Part shown: one piece after another, positions 17,778 through 26,692 of the stretch
Numbering within the stretch: position 1 is the first letter of the stretch
Layout of the letters: every line of letters begins with the position of its first letter
NCBI GenBank assembly: GCA_016927995.1
Contig: JAFGLO010000006.1
Span: 1-57,428, forward strand
DNA from: Candidatus Dojkabacteria bacterium
GTDB lineage: Bacteria > Patescibacteriota > Dojkabacteria > JAFGLO01
Direction: 5' to 3'
DNA length: 57,428 nt
Translations under genes and position numbers: made by a program
The notes under the pieces: model-generated
What the model was told of the DNA's origin: nothing
Databases searched by the model: none
The model's input: only the letters and a program-made list of their open reading frames with translations

Positions 17778-18491
17778 TTATTTAAGAATAACGGTTAACT
17801 CCCCTTCAATGCTTAGTCCGTTATAACCTTCCTGAGAATTAGTTTCACCCCAGAAATTAAACTCTATATGATCAATATTGTTAAATTCGGGATTGATATA
17901 AAAAACATAATCAATAATATAATCTCCGCTTTGGTAAACAGAATAACCATAGCCATTATTGGGAAAATATGTCGGATAAGTAATACCATGCCCGTGAGCC
18001 TCACTAACAATAAATAAATCCTGACCGAATTGATTATTCCAATCGGTATTTGCGTTGTCAATCAATCCACCAAGCGTAGTAACAAACCAACAAACACCAA
18101 AAGCAAAACCTTTACTTGTTTCTACATATCCGTTTTCCGGAACGAAAAAGAATAGTTTGTCGCGGATGAGTGAAATCTGATTGTCCGGATAAACGTTCGA
18201 ATATTTAGACATAAATGCATTAAGTCCGGCAACCGCATTATCGTACTTACCCTCATAGAAATCTGTTTCAGCTAATGGCAAGCTTATGGAATATGTGAAG
18301 TTAACGGGAGTATCTTCTTTTTCTGCTGATTCAGTTGGATCTATTGAAGGTTGGTCTATATTATTCCCCAAACGCTTTAAAAAATGGGGGTAATTAACCC
18401 TCTGATCACGAAAAACGATAAAAGTTCCAATGCCCAGAACAGATATAACTACCATCGCTATGAAAAGCTTGGTAGAGTTTTGTGATTTCAT
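17778..18491 (-). CDS. Membrane-anchored protein with VanW-like domain
   Basis: The 237-aa protein has an uncleaved N-terminal helix (about 8-26), a Pro/Ser/Glu linker and a C-terminal domain (about 68-235). Segments YDNAVAGLNAFM, ISLIRDKLFFF, GFAFGVCWFVTTLGGLID, EAHGHGITYPTYFPNNGYGY and SVYQSGDYIIDYVFYI line up with the 29742-30701 lipoprotein. The order (Gly-Cys turn, then GHGH, then GYGYxVYQ, then D..F.I) resembles the VanW domain (GGGxCQxSTT ... H), but is strongly diverged. Probably an envelope protein; activity unknown. Confidence 0.55.
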   Translation of the reverse strand: MKSQNSTKLFIAMVVISVLGIGTFIVFRDQRVNYPHFLKRLGNNIDQPSIDPTESAEKEDTPVNFTYSISLPLAETDFYEGKYDNAVAGLNAFMSKYSNVYPDNQISLIRDKLFFFVPENGYVETSKGFAFGVCWFVTTLGGLIDNANTDWNNQFGQDLFIVSEAHGHGITYPTYFPNNGYGYSVYQSGDYIIDYVFYINPEFNNIDHIEFNFWGETNSQEGYNGLSIEGELTVILK

Positions 18492-18518
18492 TAAATATTA
18501 AGAAAGTGAATAAAAGAG

Positions 18519-18550
18519 GTTGTGGCCACTACAACTGTCGTGACCACAAC
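18519..18550 (-). terminator. Terminator after rplL
   Basis: A 7-bp outer stem (GTTGTGG with CCACAAC), with further inner pairing, is followed on the minus strand by CTCTTTTA. It closes the rplJL transcript 14 bp after the rplL stop. Confidence 0.6.
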
Positions 18551-18564
18551 AATAAACTTTTTAA

Positions 18565-18948
18565 CTACTTAAGATCAACCTTACCACCGGCTTCCTCAAC
18601 CTTTGCCTTTATTGCGGCTGCTTCATCCTTGGTGACCTCTTCTTTAATAACTGCACCGGGACCTTTTTCAACAAGATTCTTAGCTTCTACCAGTCCAAGT
18701 TCAGCGATCTCTCGAACTGCCTTTATTACATTTATCTTGTTGGCACCAACATCAGCAAGAACAACATTGAAGGTTGTTTTCTCCTCTTCGGGTTCGGCGG
18801 CCACAGGAGCAGCAGCAACTGCCACAGGAGCAGCAGCACTCACGCCAAACTTCTCTTCCATCTCGGAGACAAGATCAGCAAGCTCCAAAACGCTCATTCC
18901 CTCGACGAGTTCGAGCACCTTCTTTTGGTTTTCATTTAGTTTTGCCAT
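18565..18948 (-). CDS. rplL: Ribosomal protein bL12
   Basis: The 127-aa protein has the bL12 architecture: an N-terminal dimerisation helix pair (1-35), an Ala/Pro/Val-rich hinge (about 38-52) and a C-terminal domain ([20 protein letters not shown] ... [13 protein letters not shown] ... AEEAGGKV-like end). Multiple copies bind L10 in the ribosomal stalk and recruit translation GTPases. Confidence 0.98.
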   Translation of the reverse strand: MAKLNENQKKVLELVEGMSVLELADLVSEMEEKFGVSAAAPVAVAAAPVAAEPEEEKTTFNVVLADVGANKINVIKAVREIAELGLVEAKNLVEKGPGAVIKEEVTKDEAAAIKAKVEEAGGKVDLK

Positions 18949-18975
18949 TGTAAATATAAATAAATTAATTTATTT

Positions 18976-19512
18976 TTAATTTGCTTGTTTTTTCTCACCA
19001 TATGCTTTTACTACCTGTACAAAGCTCTTGGCCACACCGCTGGAAACAGTAATGAATCCACGCACGGGTCCGACCATTACACTTAGTACCTGTCCCAAGA
19101 GCTGATCCCTTGTTGGAAGTTTTGCAAGTCTATCAATGTCTGTTGCTTCTATTATTTCGTTATCCAGAATTCCCTTTTGAGGAACAATTACTTCTGCATA
19201 TTCTTTATGTCTAGTTTTAAACTCATCGACTAGTTTAGTTGGTATTACGGCATCTTCGAAGGCAAAAACAGCCCCTACTTGCCCAATAAGATCAACAAAT
19301 TTTCCTTCACCAAATACTTCGTCAACTGCTAGCTTAAAAATATTATTCTTAACCATTTTAAATGAAGCATTATTTTGCTTTAGTTCTTTCTTGATTTCGG
19401 TAATGTCGTTAGCGGCAACGCCCTTTGCAGAAAACAAGTATACTGCTTTAACCTTTTTTAGTTCCTCAATATAACTCTTAAGCATATTCTGCTTTTTTGT
19501 CTTAGTAATCAT
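18976..19512 (-). CDS. rplJ: Ribosomal protein uL10
   Basis: The 178-aa protein begins with a basic N-terminus and contains the L10 core (KAVYLFSAKGVAANDITEIKK, VKNNIFKLAVDE, and LPTRDQLLGQVLSVMVGPVRGF near the C-terminal helix). L10 is the base of the stalk and binds bL12 dimers. It is directly upstream of rplL. Confidence 0.95.
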   Translation of the reverse strand: MITKTKKQNMLKSYIEELKKVKAVYLFSAKGVAANDITEIKKELKQNNASFKMVKNNIFKLAVDEVFGEGKFVDLIGQVGAVFAFEDAVIPTKLVDEFKTRHKEYAEVIVPQKGILDNEIIEATDIDRLAKLPTRDQLLGQVLSVMVGPVRGFITVSSGVAKSFVQVVKAYGEKKQAN

Positions 19513-19638
19513 AAAATAGTTGTCCTAAACTTAACCTTTTTGAAAATTAATCCTTCTCGAGAGGCTTTACGTTTTGTATAAACAACCTCTTTTCTTCGAA
19601 GAATACGTATTTATACAGCATTAATGTAGCAATGTCAA
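19513..19638 (-). promoter_or_regulatory. rplJL promoter and leader
   Basis: Minus-strand TTGACA (19633-19638), 17 bp, then TATAAA (19610-19615) is a strong promoter. The leader of about 90 nt can form stems, including GAGG...CCTC around 19559-19590 and a CTCGAG palindrome. In many bacteria the rplJ leader binds L10-L12 for autoregulation; that is inferred here. Confidence 0.6.
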
Positions 19639-19706
19639 GCCAAAAATGCTTCACAAACCGGGACAAAAGTGATACGATGCACTTATTAAGCTAAAAACTA
19701 CAGAAT

Positions 19707-20393
19707 ATGGATACCGTCACAATTTACGGGGTTAGCTTACCTTTCGAGCTTATTCTGCTTCTTACATATGTTCCTTTACTTATAACCCTTGTTGCAACTA
19801 TACGTTATGTACTCGGAATCAAGACATTTGGAGTATATGCGCCAATTGTTCTTAGTTTTGCTTATTACTATCTGGAGTCAGATCACTCTTCGTCAACCGG
19901 ATTAAAATATGGAATACTATTAACCGGAATAATTATTATTTCCGCAACAATTTTCCATAACCTTATCTCAAAACTGCGAATGCATTACTTAACAAAGATC
20001 TCCTTGATTTATACCGGCGTTGTACTTGGACTTATTCTTATCACCGGACTTCTTTCAAGATTTTACCCCGGAAGGCTTCCAAGATTAATTCCACTGCCAA
20101 TACTAATGATTGCTACAATAACCGATCGATTTGTTGCTTATCAAATTAAAAAAGGTTTTAAAACTACCCTTATTCTTACCCTTGAGAGTGTATTAATTGG
20201 TGTATTAGGATATGTCTTATTAAAGTGGGGATTCTTAAGCACTTTGCTTACAACTCATCCGGAAATCCTCATTCTTGTTTTTGTTTATAACCTTATTCTT
20301 GGTCAATACACAGGTTTTAGATTAACCGAGTTTTTAAGATTTGGCGATGTATTCTCCGAAGAAGAGGAAGAAGAAGAGCGCGAAGAAGAATAA
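19707..20393 (+). CDS. 7TM membrane protein with poly-Glu C-terminal tail
   Basis: The 228-aa protein has about seven hydrophobic helices over residues 10-205 and starts with LPFELILLLTYVPLLITLVA followed by RYVLGIKTFGVYAPIVLSFA. This matches the 7TM module usually fused to an inactive transglutaminase-like domain and encoded beside RimK-like ATP-grasp/aspartyl-protease genes; here the transglutaminase part is absent. The C-terminus is an acidic tail (FSEEEEEEEREEE) on the predicted cytoplasmic side. The next gene starts 16 bp downstream and encodes a RimK-like ligase, so the tail could be a ligase substrate. This last point is my hypothesis. Confidence 0.65.
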   Translation: MDTVTIYGVSLPFELILLLTYVPLLITLVATIRYVLGIKTFGVYAPIVLSFAYYYLESDHSSSTGLKYGILLTGIIIISATIFHNLISKLRMHYLTKISLIYTGVVLGLILITGLLSRFYPGRLPRLIPLPILMIATITDRFVAYQIKKGFKTTLILTLESVLIGVLGYVLLKWGFLSTLLTTHPEILILVFVYNLILGQYTGFRLTEFLRFGDVFSEEEEEEEREEE

Positions 20394-20409
20394 TCTTTTA
20401 TACTAGACC

Positions 20410-21891
20410 ATGAGCCAAATCCTAAAAGTCATTACCGGACAAAAAATAAACCCTGTACTTGGACTCAACAGGCGAAATCAATTATATATTCGTCCAAACA
20501 ATCCTAAGCGAGCCAAACGAATTGCAGACAGTAAACTTCTGTGTAAACGAATTCTCTCAAAAGAAGGTCTGCCCGTTGCCAAGACCTATAAGGTCATATA
20601 TGCCAAGAATCAGCTTTCAATGATTAATTGGGATACACTTCCCAAAAGTTTCGTGATTAAGCCAAACGAAGGTACCGGCGGAAGTGGAATAATTGTGTTC
20701 TTCGGAAAGAAAAAAGGCCGAACCGAGTGGATCAGATCCAACGGTTCAATAATGACTGTCACCCAAATAAAGCAACACATCGAAGACATTATTGACGGTA
20801 GATATTCCATGGGTAGTAAAAAGGATGTTGCAATCCTGGAAGAACGAATTATTAATCATCCAACGTTGAAACAGTTTTCTTATAAAGGTATTCCCGATAT
20901 ACGTGTGATTATATTTAATAAAGTACCGGTTATGTCAATGGTTAGACTCCCTACGAAAGCATCAGATGGGAAAGGAAACGTACATGCAGGTGCAATTGCC
21001 GTTGGAATCGATATTGCTACAGGAATTACTACACATGCAATAGTAAACAAAAAGTTTTCCTTACTTGACTACACCCAGGATGAGATTGATCGAATGGTTG
21101 ATGAACCTTACCTTCCACTTCGAGGTATTCAAATTCCCTTTTGGAACAAAATACTCACAATCGCAGTAAAAACTCAAGTTGCCTCAGGACTTGGATACAT
21201 AGGAACCGACATTGCACTCGATAAATTTAAAGGTCCAATGGTACTTGAACTTAATGCACGCCCAGGACTTGCTATTCAAATAGCAAACAAGGCCGGACTT
21301 GCCGATAGACTAAGACGTATAGAGGGACTTAAAACTACATCCATAGAACAAGGTATCTCAACAGCTAAAGCACTCTTTGGAGGTGAGGTAGAAGAGGCAC
21401 TTGAATCGATCAGTGGAAAACAAATTGTTGCCCCGATTGAAGACGTAACGATTTTTGGTGCCGATAAAATTATAAAAACAAAGAAGAAGCGAAAGGAAAT
21501 ACTTGTTCAGTCCAAAACAACAGTAAAAGCTCGTATAGACACAGGTGAATTTGTCTCACAACTTGATACAAACTTACTTAAAAAAATTGGGCTTGATTCA
21601 GTAACTTCTGACTTCGACCAGATTACCGGAAACTCCGAAGCCGAACTAAAGGAAAAGGCCGACAAATTAATGAAAAAGTACACAGATAACGAATTTATTC
21701 ATGACTATGAAATCACAAAAAAACTAACAGTTAAACCAATTGTAAGCCTTAGAGTAACACTGGAAGACTTTGATCAACAGATTGAATTCAGATTAAGAGA
21801 TGGAAATAGTCTAACCTATCCAGTAGTTCTAGGTCGAAAAGACCTTAAAAATGTGCTGATTGACCCAAGTAGAACAATATCAGGAACATAA
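20410..21891 (+). CDS. RimK-like ATP-grasp ligase fused to DTG protease-like domain
   Basis: This 493-aa protein has an ATP-grasp domain (about 30-310): ADSKLLCKRILSKEGLPVAKT, the Gly-rich loop VIKPNEGTGGSGI (about 84-96), PDIRVIIFNKVPVMSMVRLP and the metal-binding VLELNARPGL (Glu280, Asn282). The C-terminal domain (about 365-493) has KARIDTGEFVSQLDTNLL with the DTG triad at 377-379, as in the RimK-associated retropepsin/zinc-protease-like family (PF05618 type). ATP-grasp enzymes ligate a carboxylate to an amine; RimK adds Glu to protein C-termini. The known two-domain family sits next to 7TM/transglutaminase-like proteins, as here. Confidence 0.85.
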   Translation: MSQILKVITGQKINPVLGLNRRNQLYIRPNNPKRAKRIADSKLLCKRILSKEGLPVAKTYKVIYAKNQLSMINWDTLPKSFVIKPNEGTGGSGIIVFFGKKKGRTEWIRSNGSIMTVTQIKQHIEDIIDGRYSMGSKKDVAILEERIINHPTLKQFSYKGIPDIRVIIFNKVPVMSMVRLPTKASDGKGNVHAGAIAVGIDIATGITTHAIVNKKFSLLDYTQDEIDRMVDEPYLPLRGIQIPFWNKILTIAVKTQVASGLGYIGTDIALDKFKGPMVLELNARPGLAIQIANKAGLADRLRRIEGLKTTSIEQGISTAKALFGGEVEEALESISGKQIVAPIEDVTIFGADKIIKTKKKRKEILVQSKTTVKARIDTGEFVSQLDTNLLKKIGLDSVTSDFDQITGNSEAELKEKADKLMKKYTDNEFIHDYEITKKLTVKPIVSLRVTLEDFDQQIEFRLRDGNSLTYPVVLGRKDLKNVLIDPSRTISGT

Positions 21892-21908
21892 TTTATTTAA
21901 ATCAATAG

Positions 21909-22904
21909 ATGCAAGACATTGTATCAAGATTCGGATTTGATCCATCAATTAACGTTTCTGACATTGGTATAAATACTTTATGGTTCTACGTACAAGCAGC
22001 CCAAAAGCTTGGAATTTCATACAAACTAATAAGTAAAGGAAATATAGTGGAATTCTCAAAAGATGAAAAAAGATTTCTTATTAAAAAGGCAATTCTACCA
22101 ATTACAAACTATACAGCTGCAGATATCGCCGGTCGAAAAAAACAGTCAAACTTAGTACTTTCATACTACGGACTACCGGTTCCACGTTCTGCTAAGGCAG
22201 AAACCCTTGAAGATCTCGTATCCATTTTTAGAAGCTTTGATTCTAGCGTTGTAGTAAAACCTGACACTGGAATTGGAGGAAAAGGAGTAACGATTCTTCC
22301 AACAGAATCGGAATTAAACTCGGCCTGGGAATATTCAAACAAATACAAAAATGTTGGAAGTGTCATCGTTGAGGAATTTATTAAAGGGGACAACTACAGG
22401 CTTCTGGTTCTGGGAGACAAAGTAATAGCCGCAGCAAAGCGTCATCCAGCACATGTAATCGGGAATGGTCTAAATAGTGTAGCAGAACTTATAAATATCC
22501 AAAACAAAGAAAGAGAAAAAGTTGGTCTTGCAAAAATTGTACTTGATTCCGAAGCATTAAGACGATTAAACAGCGAAAACAGAAACGAAGATACAACTCC
22601 ACAGACAGGCGAAGTTGTATACTTAAGATATAATTGTAATCTTTCGCTTGGTGGAACAACCGAAGAATGTCTTTCAAGTGTTCATCCCGAGTATCTTGCA
22701 ACTGCAGTTAAAGCTTGCAAGGCAATTGGACTTGAGCTTGGTGGACTCGACCTAATTACCCCTGACATCAGTAATCCCAATTCCAAGTTCGCTATAAACG
22801 AAATAAATCGCGCACCGGGTCTTAGAATTCATTACTACCCGGATAAGGGTGAACCCGTAAATGTTGCAGAGACCATACTTAAATACACCTTAGAAAAAAT
22901 ATGA
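21909..22904 (+). CDS. ATP-grasp ligase, cyanophycin-synthetase-like
   Basis: The 331-aa protein has an ATP-grasp fold similar to the ATP-grasp half of CphA: ADIAGRKKQSNLVLSYYGLP, VVVKPDTGIGGKGVTI (about 117-132), VEEFIKGDNYRLLVLGDKVI, RHPAHVIGNGLNSVAELI and the metal site FAINEINRAPGL (Glu298, Asn300). The Mur-ligase half of true cyanophycin synthetase is missing. The region 1-60 is a small N-terminal domain. The next gene overlaps by 4 bp (ATGA), so translation is probably coupled. Confidence 0.85.
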   Translation: MQDIVSRFGFDPSINVSDIGINTLWFYVQAAQKLGISYKLISKGNIVEFSKDEKRFLIKKAILPITNYTAADIAGRKKQSNLVLSYYGLPVPRSAKAETLEDLVSIFRSFDSSVVVKPDTGIGGKGVTILPTESELNSAWEYSNKYKNVGSVIVEEFIKGDNYRLLVLGDKVIAAAKRHPAHVIGNGLNSVAELINIQNKEREKVGLAKIVLDSEALRRLNSENRNEDTTPQTGEVVYLRYNCNLSLGGTTEECLSSVHPEYLATAVKACKAIGLELGGLDLITPDISNPNSKFAINEINRAPGLRIHYYPDKGEPVNVAETILKYTLEKI

Positions 22905-23770
22905 AATTTCTTATTCTTGCAAAACGTAAGTTCTATTCGGTTCGACAACTTATGGCAGAGCTGTCCAAAAGAAAAATCTCCGTAGATTTCTACACATACA
23001 AAGATATAACTATTTCTGTTAACTCCGGAAAACTCTCAATTCTTGTTGGAGACAAAAATATAAAACATTACACCCACATATTACCAAGAAAACACTCTAA
23101 CAAAATCGAACTAAATATACGATATATTCTTGCAAAATATTGCAACAAACATGGTATAAGAATGTTGAATAAAGATGTGCTTTTAGCAATGCCCCATTAT
23201 ACAAAACTCTACCAAATGTACCTACTATCAGAAAATGGAATTCCCTACCTAGACACATTGTACCTTTCAAGTGGTCAATATAATAAAATCCCCAAATTAC
23301 CCTATACATACCCTGTTGTTCTAAAAAAGATTGAAGGCCATGCCGGTAATGAAGTTTGGTTAATACACAATGAAAAAGAACTTAAGACCTTTTTATATAA
23401 TTTAAAATACAAGCGGGAGTGCATTCTTCAACGATTTGCACCCGTGAACGAAGATGTCAGACTTATGATTGTCGGACAAAGGGTTATTGGCGCATGGCAC
23501 AGAAAATCGCTTGATGAATTTAAAACAACCGCCGGCGAACGTGAGTACAAAAATTATGACAACCCTCCTATTGAGCTCAAAACGCTTGGAAATAAGGTTG
23601 GCAAATTACTTGCAGTTGATTATGGTGCTTTTGACGTAATGTACTACAAAGGGAAACCTCACATTTTGGAAACCAACCTCGATGCGTCATTTAAGGCCTA
23701 CGAAACCAAAGTCGGAACACAAAATGACATGGCCAAACTTATAATTGACCAAATGCTTAAATCTCGTTAA
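22901..23770 (+). CDS. RimK-like ATP-grasp ligase
   Basis: This 289-aa protein starts MKFLILAKRKFYSVRQLMAE, then has the typical N-terminal Rossmann-like part. The ATP-grasp core includes MPHYTKLYQMYLLSENGIPY, YPVVLKKIEGHAGNEVWLI, CILQRFAPVNEDVRLMIVGQ and AFDVMYYKGKPHILETNLD (metal-binding Glu/Asn pair). Its 3' end overlaps the convergent DUF1704 gene by 14 bp. It is a third ligase in the cluster; the substrate is unknown. Confidence 0.8.
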   Translation: MKFLILAKRKFYSVRQLMAELSKRKISVDFYTYKDITISVNSGKLSILVGDKNIKHYTHILPRKHSNKIELNIRYILAKYCNKHGIRMLNKDVLLAMPHYTKLYQMYLLSENGIPYLDTLYLSSGQYNKIPKLPYTYPVVLKKIEGHAGNEVWLIHNEKELKTFLYNLKYKRECILQRFAPVNEDVRLMIVGQRVIGAWHRKSLDEFKTTAGEREYKNYDNPPIELKTLGNKVGKLLAVDYGAFDVMYYKGKPHILETNLDASFKAYETKVGTQNDMAKLIIDQMLKSR

Positions 23771-24986
23771 TAAACCGACTTACTGCATCTTTATCCATAA
23801 GGTATTTCGGCATATTGATTATACTCGAATCTAAAAGTGAGACCCATTTAAATGGGATTTTTCCGGCATATAACTTGTTATATATCAAAGGATCGTTATC
23901 AATTCTATATCTTGTTAGAAAGAACCCCTTGAGATAAACAGCATCTTTTGTATACCCACCGGGTTTAGATGTATCGGTTAGACCACGCTTAGCTCTATAT
24001 GCCAAAGAAAAAGCTTCTTTACTCGGGAAAAATGTATTATTTATGTTGTACAACTGTCTAAAAGAGTAACCCCGCTCATGCGCAAGATAAATATTGTAGC
24101 TCATGAGTGCAAATCTATTTAACACCCTCCTTGTTAAGAGTCCGTAGAGTTCCTCGTTTACGGCAGTCAACCCCTCCTCCGTGTACAAATATGAAGAAAC
24201 AGTTGGTTTGCCCAAAAACTCAAAGCCCGTTTCAAATCCATTTGCAGACCTTAATACATGTGATCCTATCTCGTGAATTAATATTTTCTTTACCCTAAAG
24301 GCACTAAACTTTGCATCTTTTGCAACGTAAATTGTCCTAAATTTTGAACCTACTTTGACAGATGCACCTTGAAACTTTGATTCCATAACACACCAGGTAT
24401 TCGGAACAGTTCCCTTCATAAGGAGTTTATTATACTCTCCCGAATCAAATGCAGGTTCATTGGAAACATTAATTCCTAAAAGACCCAAGAATTGCCTAAT
24501 CAGATTCATGACTTCCTTGCTTGAATATTCAAAGGTTCTACTGTTTAAATCGGCATCGGTTATATTAAACTTCTTGGTTACTCCTCTTAGAACCCGCTTT
24601 GCACGTTCTGTATACTTGAGTGACGGGACCTTAAACTTTTTGCAAGACAACCTATTAAATTCGCTGTCCTTTGAAATGGACATTATTATTTCTGCTGTTG
24701 AGAGTTTAGACTTTATAGTCTTTCTAAGGCAGGCCCAAAGCTCCATTGGTAATCCTTCCATATGTGACACGGCTGATAAACGCTTCAGGGTAGCATGGCT
24801 TTCCGAGACATTAACCCCCGGATAAGAAAAAACCGGGTTATATTTTTCACTAGCAAAAAATTTTCTTTTCTCCTCATTTAAATTCCGGGGAGTGAGTGCA
24901 ACACTTACGGGTAAAAAGATCTTACCTACATTCTTTAAATACTCTTTGTATGAAATAACAAGTTTTTCAGTCATTAGTTTACTCAT
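23757..24986 (-). CDS. DUF1704 zinc metallopeptidase (MATCAP/QEGLA type)
   Basis: The 409-aa protein has the DUF1704 motif HEIGSHVLRSANGFETG (His238, Glu239, His243) and TEEGLTAVNEELYG (about 269-282), the two conserved signatures of this gluzincin family. Eukaryotic members (MATCAP) remove C-terminal residues from tubulin tails, and bacterial members often lie near ATP-grasp ligases. Here it is encoded opposite three ligases and divergently from the fourth. I infer that it removes or trims what the ligases add. The N-terminal 230 residues are helical and typical of the family. A second in-frame ATG lies at 24974. Confidence 0.8.
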   Translation of the reverse strand: MSKLMTEKLVISYKEYLKNVGKIFLPVSVALTPRNLNEEKRKFFASEKYNPVFSYPGVNVSESHATLKRLSAVSHMEGLPMELWACLRKTIKSKLSTAEIIMSISKDSEFNRLSCKKFKVPSLKYTERAKRVLRGVTKKFNITDADLNSRTFEYSSKEVMNLIRQFLGLLGINVSNEPAFDSGEYNKLLMKGTVPNTWCVMESKFQGASVKVGSKFRTIYVAKDAKFSAFRVKKILIHEIGSHVLRSANGFETGFEFLGKPTVSSYLYTEEGLTAVNEELYGLLTRRVLNRFALMSYNIYLAHERGYSFRQLYNINNTFFPSKEAFSLAYRAKRGLTDTSKPGGYTKDAVYLKGFFLTRYRIDNDPLIYNKLYAGKIPFKWVSLLDSSIINMPKYLMDKDAVSRFINEI

Positions 24987-25022
24987 TAAATTACTCGTAC
25001 ATAATACAAATTTTCACACAAA

Positions 25023-25051
25023 TTTACAAATACGTGGAATTTTGATATAAT
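25023..25051 (+). promoter_or_regulatory. Promoter giving a probably leaderless transcript
   Basis: TTTACA (25023-25028), 17 bp, TATAAT (25046-25051). Only 6 bp separate the -10 box from the ATG at 25058, so transcription should start at or next to the start codon. No Shine-Dalgarno is possible. Confidence 0.6.
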
Positions 25052-25057
25052 TATCTT

Positions 25058-26689
25058 ATGAAAACACCTATACATTCTGAAATTTATCATGGTGTAAATG
25101 CATACGGTGAACAAAGCTGTGTTGTCTTCTATCTTGATGATAATAAGAAGCTTAAAAATAATATTCTAACTGTTTTAAAACATCTTCAGAAAACTTATTC
25201 AAATATAATTACCAGAATTTCAATTAATTCTAATAACATTATTGCGTTTACATACTTTCCCTGGTTTTTTAATTCCGCAATGACAAACCTTCAAAAGCTA
25301 TTTGTCACTAATCCCATGGAAAATGAGCAAATCTGGGAAGAAATAAAAGAGCAAATCAGACATGAAATTGGTAACACAACATATAAAATTGTATTTGATG
25401 CACTAATAAAGAAAGGTATTCCATTTTTTCCAATAAGATATTCAAATAAACGAATTTACAATATCGGATACGGGAAAGGAAGCACTCACTTCCAGGCAGC
25501 CACTACCCCAAAAGATAGTGCATTCGGATTTAAAACTCAAAAATCTAAAAATCTTACAAACGAAGCCGCTGAGAAACTCGGAATCCCAGTACCCAAATGG
25601 TTTCTGGTTAATACATTGGCTGAACTTAAAAAGGCTTACAAAAAATTCAATGGCAAAGATATTGTATTAAAACCTTACAATATGACTCGCGGAATTGGGG
25701 TTTACGTTGGAATAAAAGACCAACCTGATGCTATTTCCAAGTTTAAGGAGATCAAAAAGATTTACGCTTCTAAGAAATATCCGATAAACGATAGACTTGT
25801 TCTTATTCAAGAACGCCTTATTGGAAAGGACTATAGAATTCTTTGCTTAGGTGGAAAGCTCGAAATTGCTACAGAACGAATCCCCGCTTACGTAAAAGGT
25901 GACGGAGTGCACACAATAAACCAATTAATCAAAACGGAAAATCTCAACCCACTTCGGGACAAAAGGAATATTTTCAACGTACTTAAGCCTATATTTATTG
26001 ACAATATCCTACTGGACGTAATAACCGAACAGGGCTATTCGCTAGATAATATCCCACCAAAAGGAAAGACTGTATGGGTTCGAAAAGCCGCAAGTGTTAG
26101 CCAAGGTGGCTTCACAAAAGACGTTACCAACAATGTACATCCTCAAATACGACATTACTGCGAAACAATATCTGCATTTATGCGAAGCCATGTTGCCGGA
26201 GTAGATATAATGTGTGAAGATATAAGTAAGCCACTTGACAATCAATCAGGAGGTCTAATCGAGGTGAACACCAAGCCGGAAATTTATCTTAATGTCTTCC
26301 CCTCAAAAGGTAAACAGTATAACAACTTTGGTGAAAAATTCGTTACTTCTTTTGTCGAAAACAAGCCAGATCAAAGCAATGTTGTCGTACTTAAAGGTTC
26401 ATTAAAGCTAAAAGAAATCTTGAAGCAAACTGACCGCATTATTAGACGTGGACGTTTCGAGAAGATTGTCGTTATAGACAAATCGGGCTCATGGATTACC
26501 GATCGGAACGGTTCGTATCAAGCTCTTGACTCATTGGATCTACGTGACGCATTTGTGCTTTTGGCGCCCAATAACACTATAGACCTTTTTGTAATTAATC
26601 AAGGTAGGGACAAAACGTGGATTAAGAGCGGATTGTGTTTTGAAAAGGTTCACGAACTCCTTGACCTAAAAAAGTACGTAAATTCTTGA
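25058..26689 (+). CDS. Long ATP-grasp ligase, cyanophycin-synthetase-like
   Basis: The 543-aa protein has an N-terminal domain (about 1-130) without a recognised family. An ATP-grasp core of the CphA/glutathione-synthetase type follows (about 145-435): TTPKDSAFGFKTQKSKNLTNEAAEKLGIP, DIVLKPYNMTRGIGVYVGI, LIQERLIGKDYRILCLGGKL, RIPAYVKGDGVHTINQLI, and the metal site GLIEVNTKPEIYL. The C-terminal 100 residues (about 440-543) form a separate alpha/beta segment. The ISKPLDNQSGG stretch before the metal site aligns with the shorter ligase at 21909. It is divergent from the DUF1704 gene with its own leaderless-type promoter, and its stop is TGA. Confidence 0.8.
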   Translation: MKTPIHSEIYHGVNAYGEQSCVVFYLDDNKKLKNNILTVLKHLQKTYSNIITRISINSNNIIAFTYFPWFFNSAMTNLQKLFVTNPMENEQIWEEIKEQIRHEIGNTTYKIVFDALIKKGIPFFPIRYSNKRIYNIGYGKGSTHFQAATTPKDSAFGFKTQKSKNLTNEAAEKLGIPVPKWFLVNTLAELKKAYKKFNGKDIVLKPYNMTRGIGVYVGIKDQPDAISKFKEIKKIYASKKYPINDRLVLIQERLIGKDYRILCLGGKLEIATERIPAYVKGDGVHTINQLIKTENLNPLRDKRNIFNVLKPIFIDNILLDVITEQGYSLDNIPPKGKTVWVRKAASVSQGGFTKDVTNNVHPQIRHYCETISAFMRSHVAGVDIMCEDISKPLDNQSGGLIEVNTKPEIYLNVFPSKGKQYNNFGEKFVTSFVENKPDQSNVVVLKGSLKLKEILKQTDRIIRRGRFEKIVVIDKSGSWITDRNGSYQALDSLDLRDAFVLLAPNNTIDLFVINQGRDKTWIKSGLCFEKVHELLDLKKYVNS

Positions 26690-26692
26690 TAT

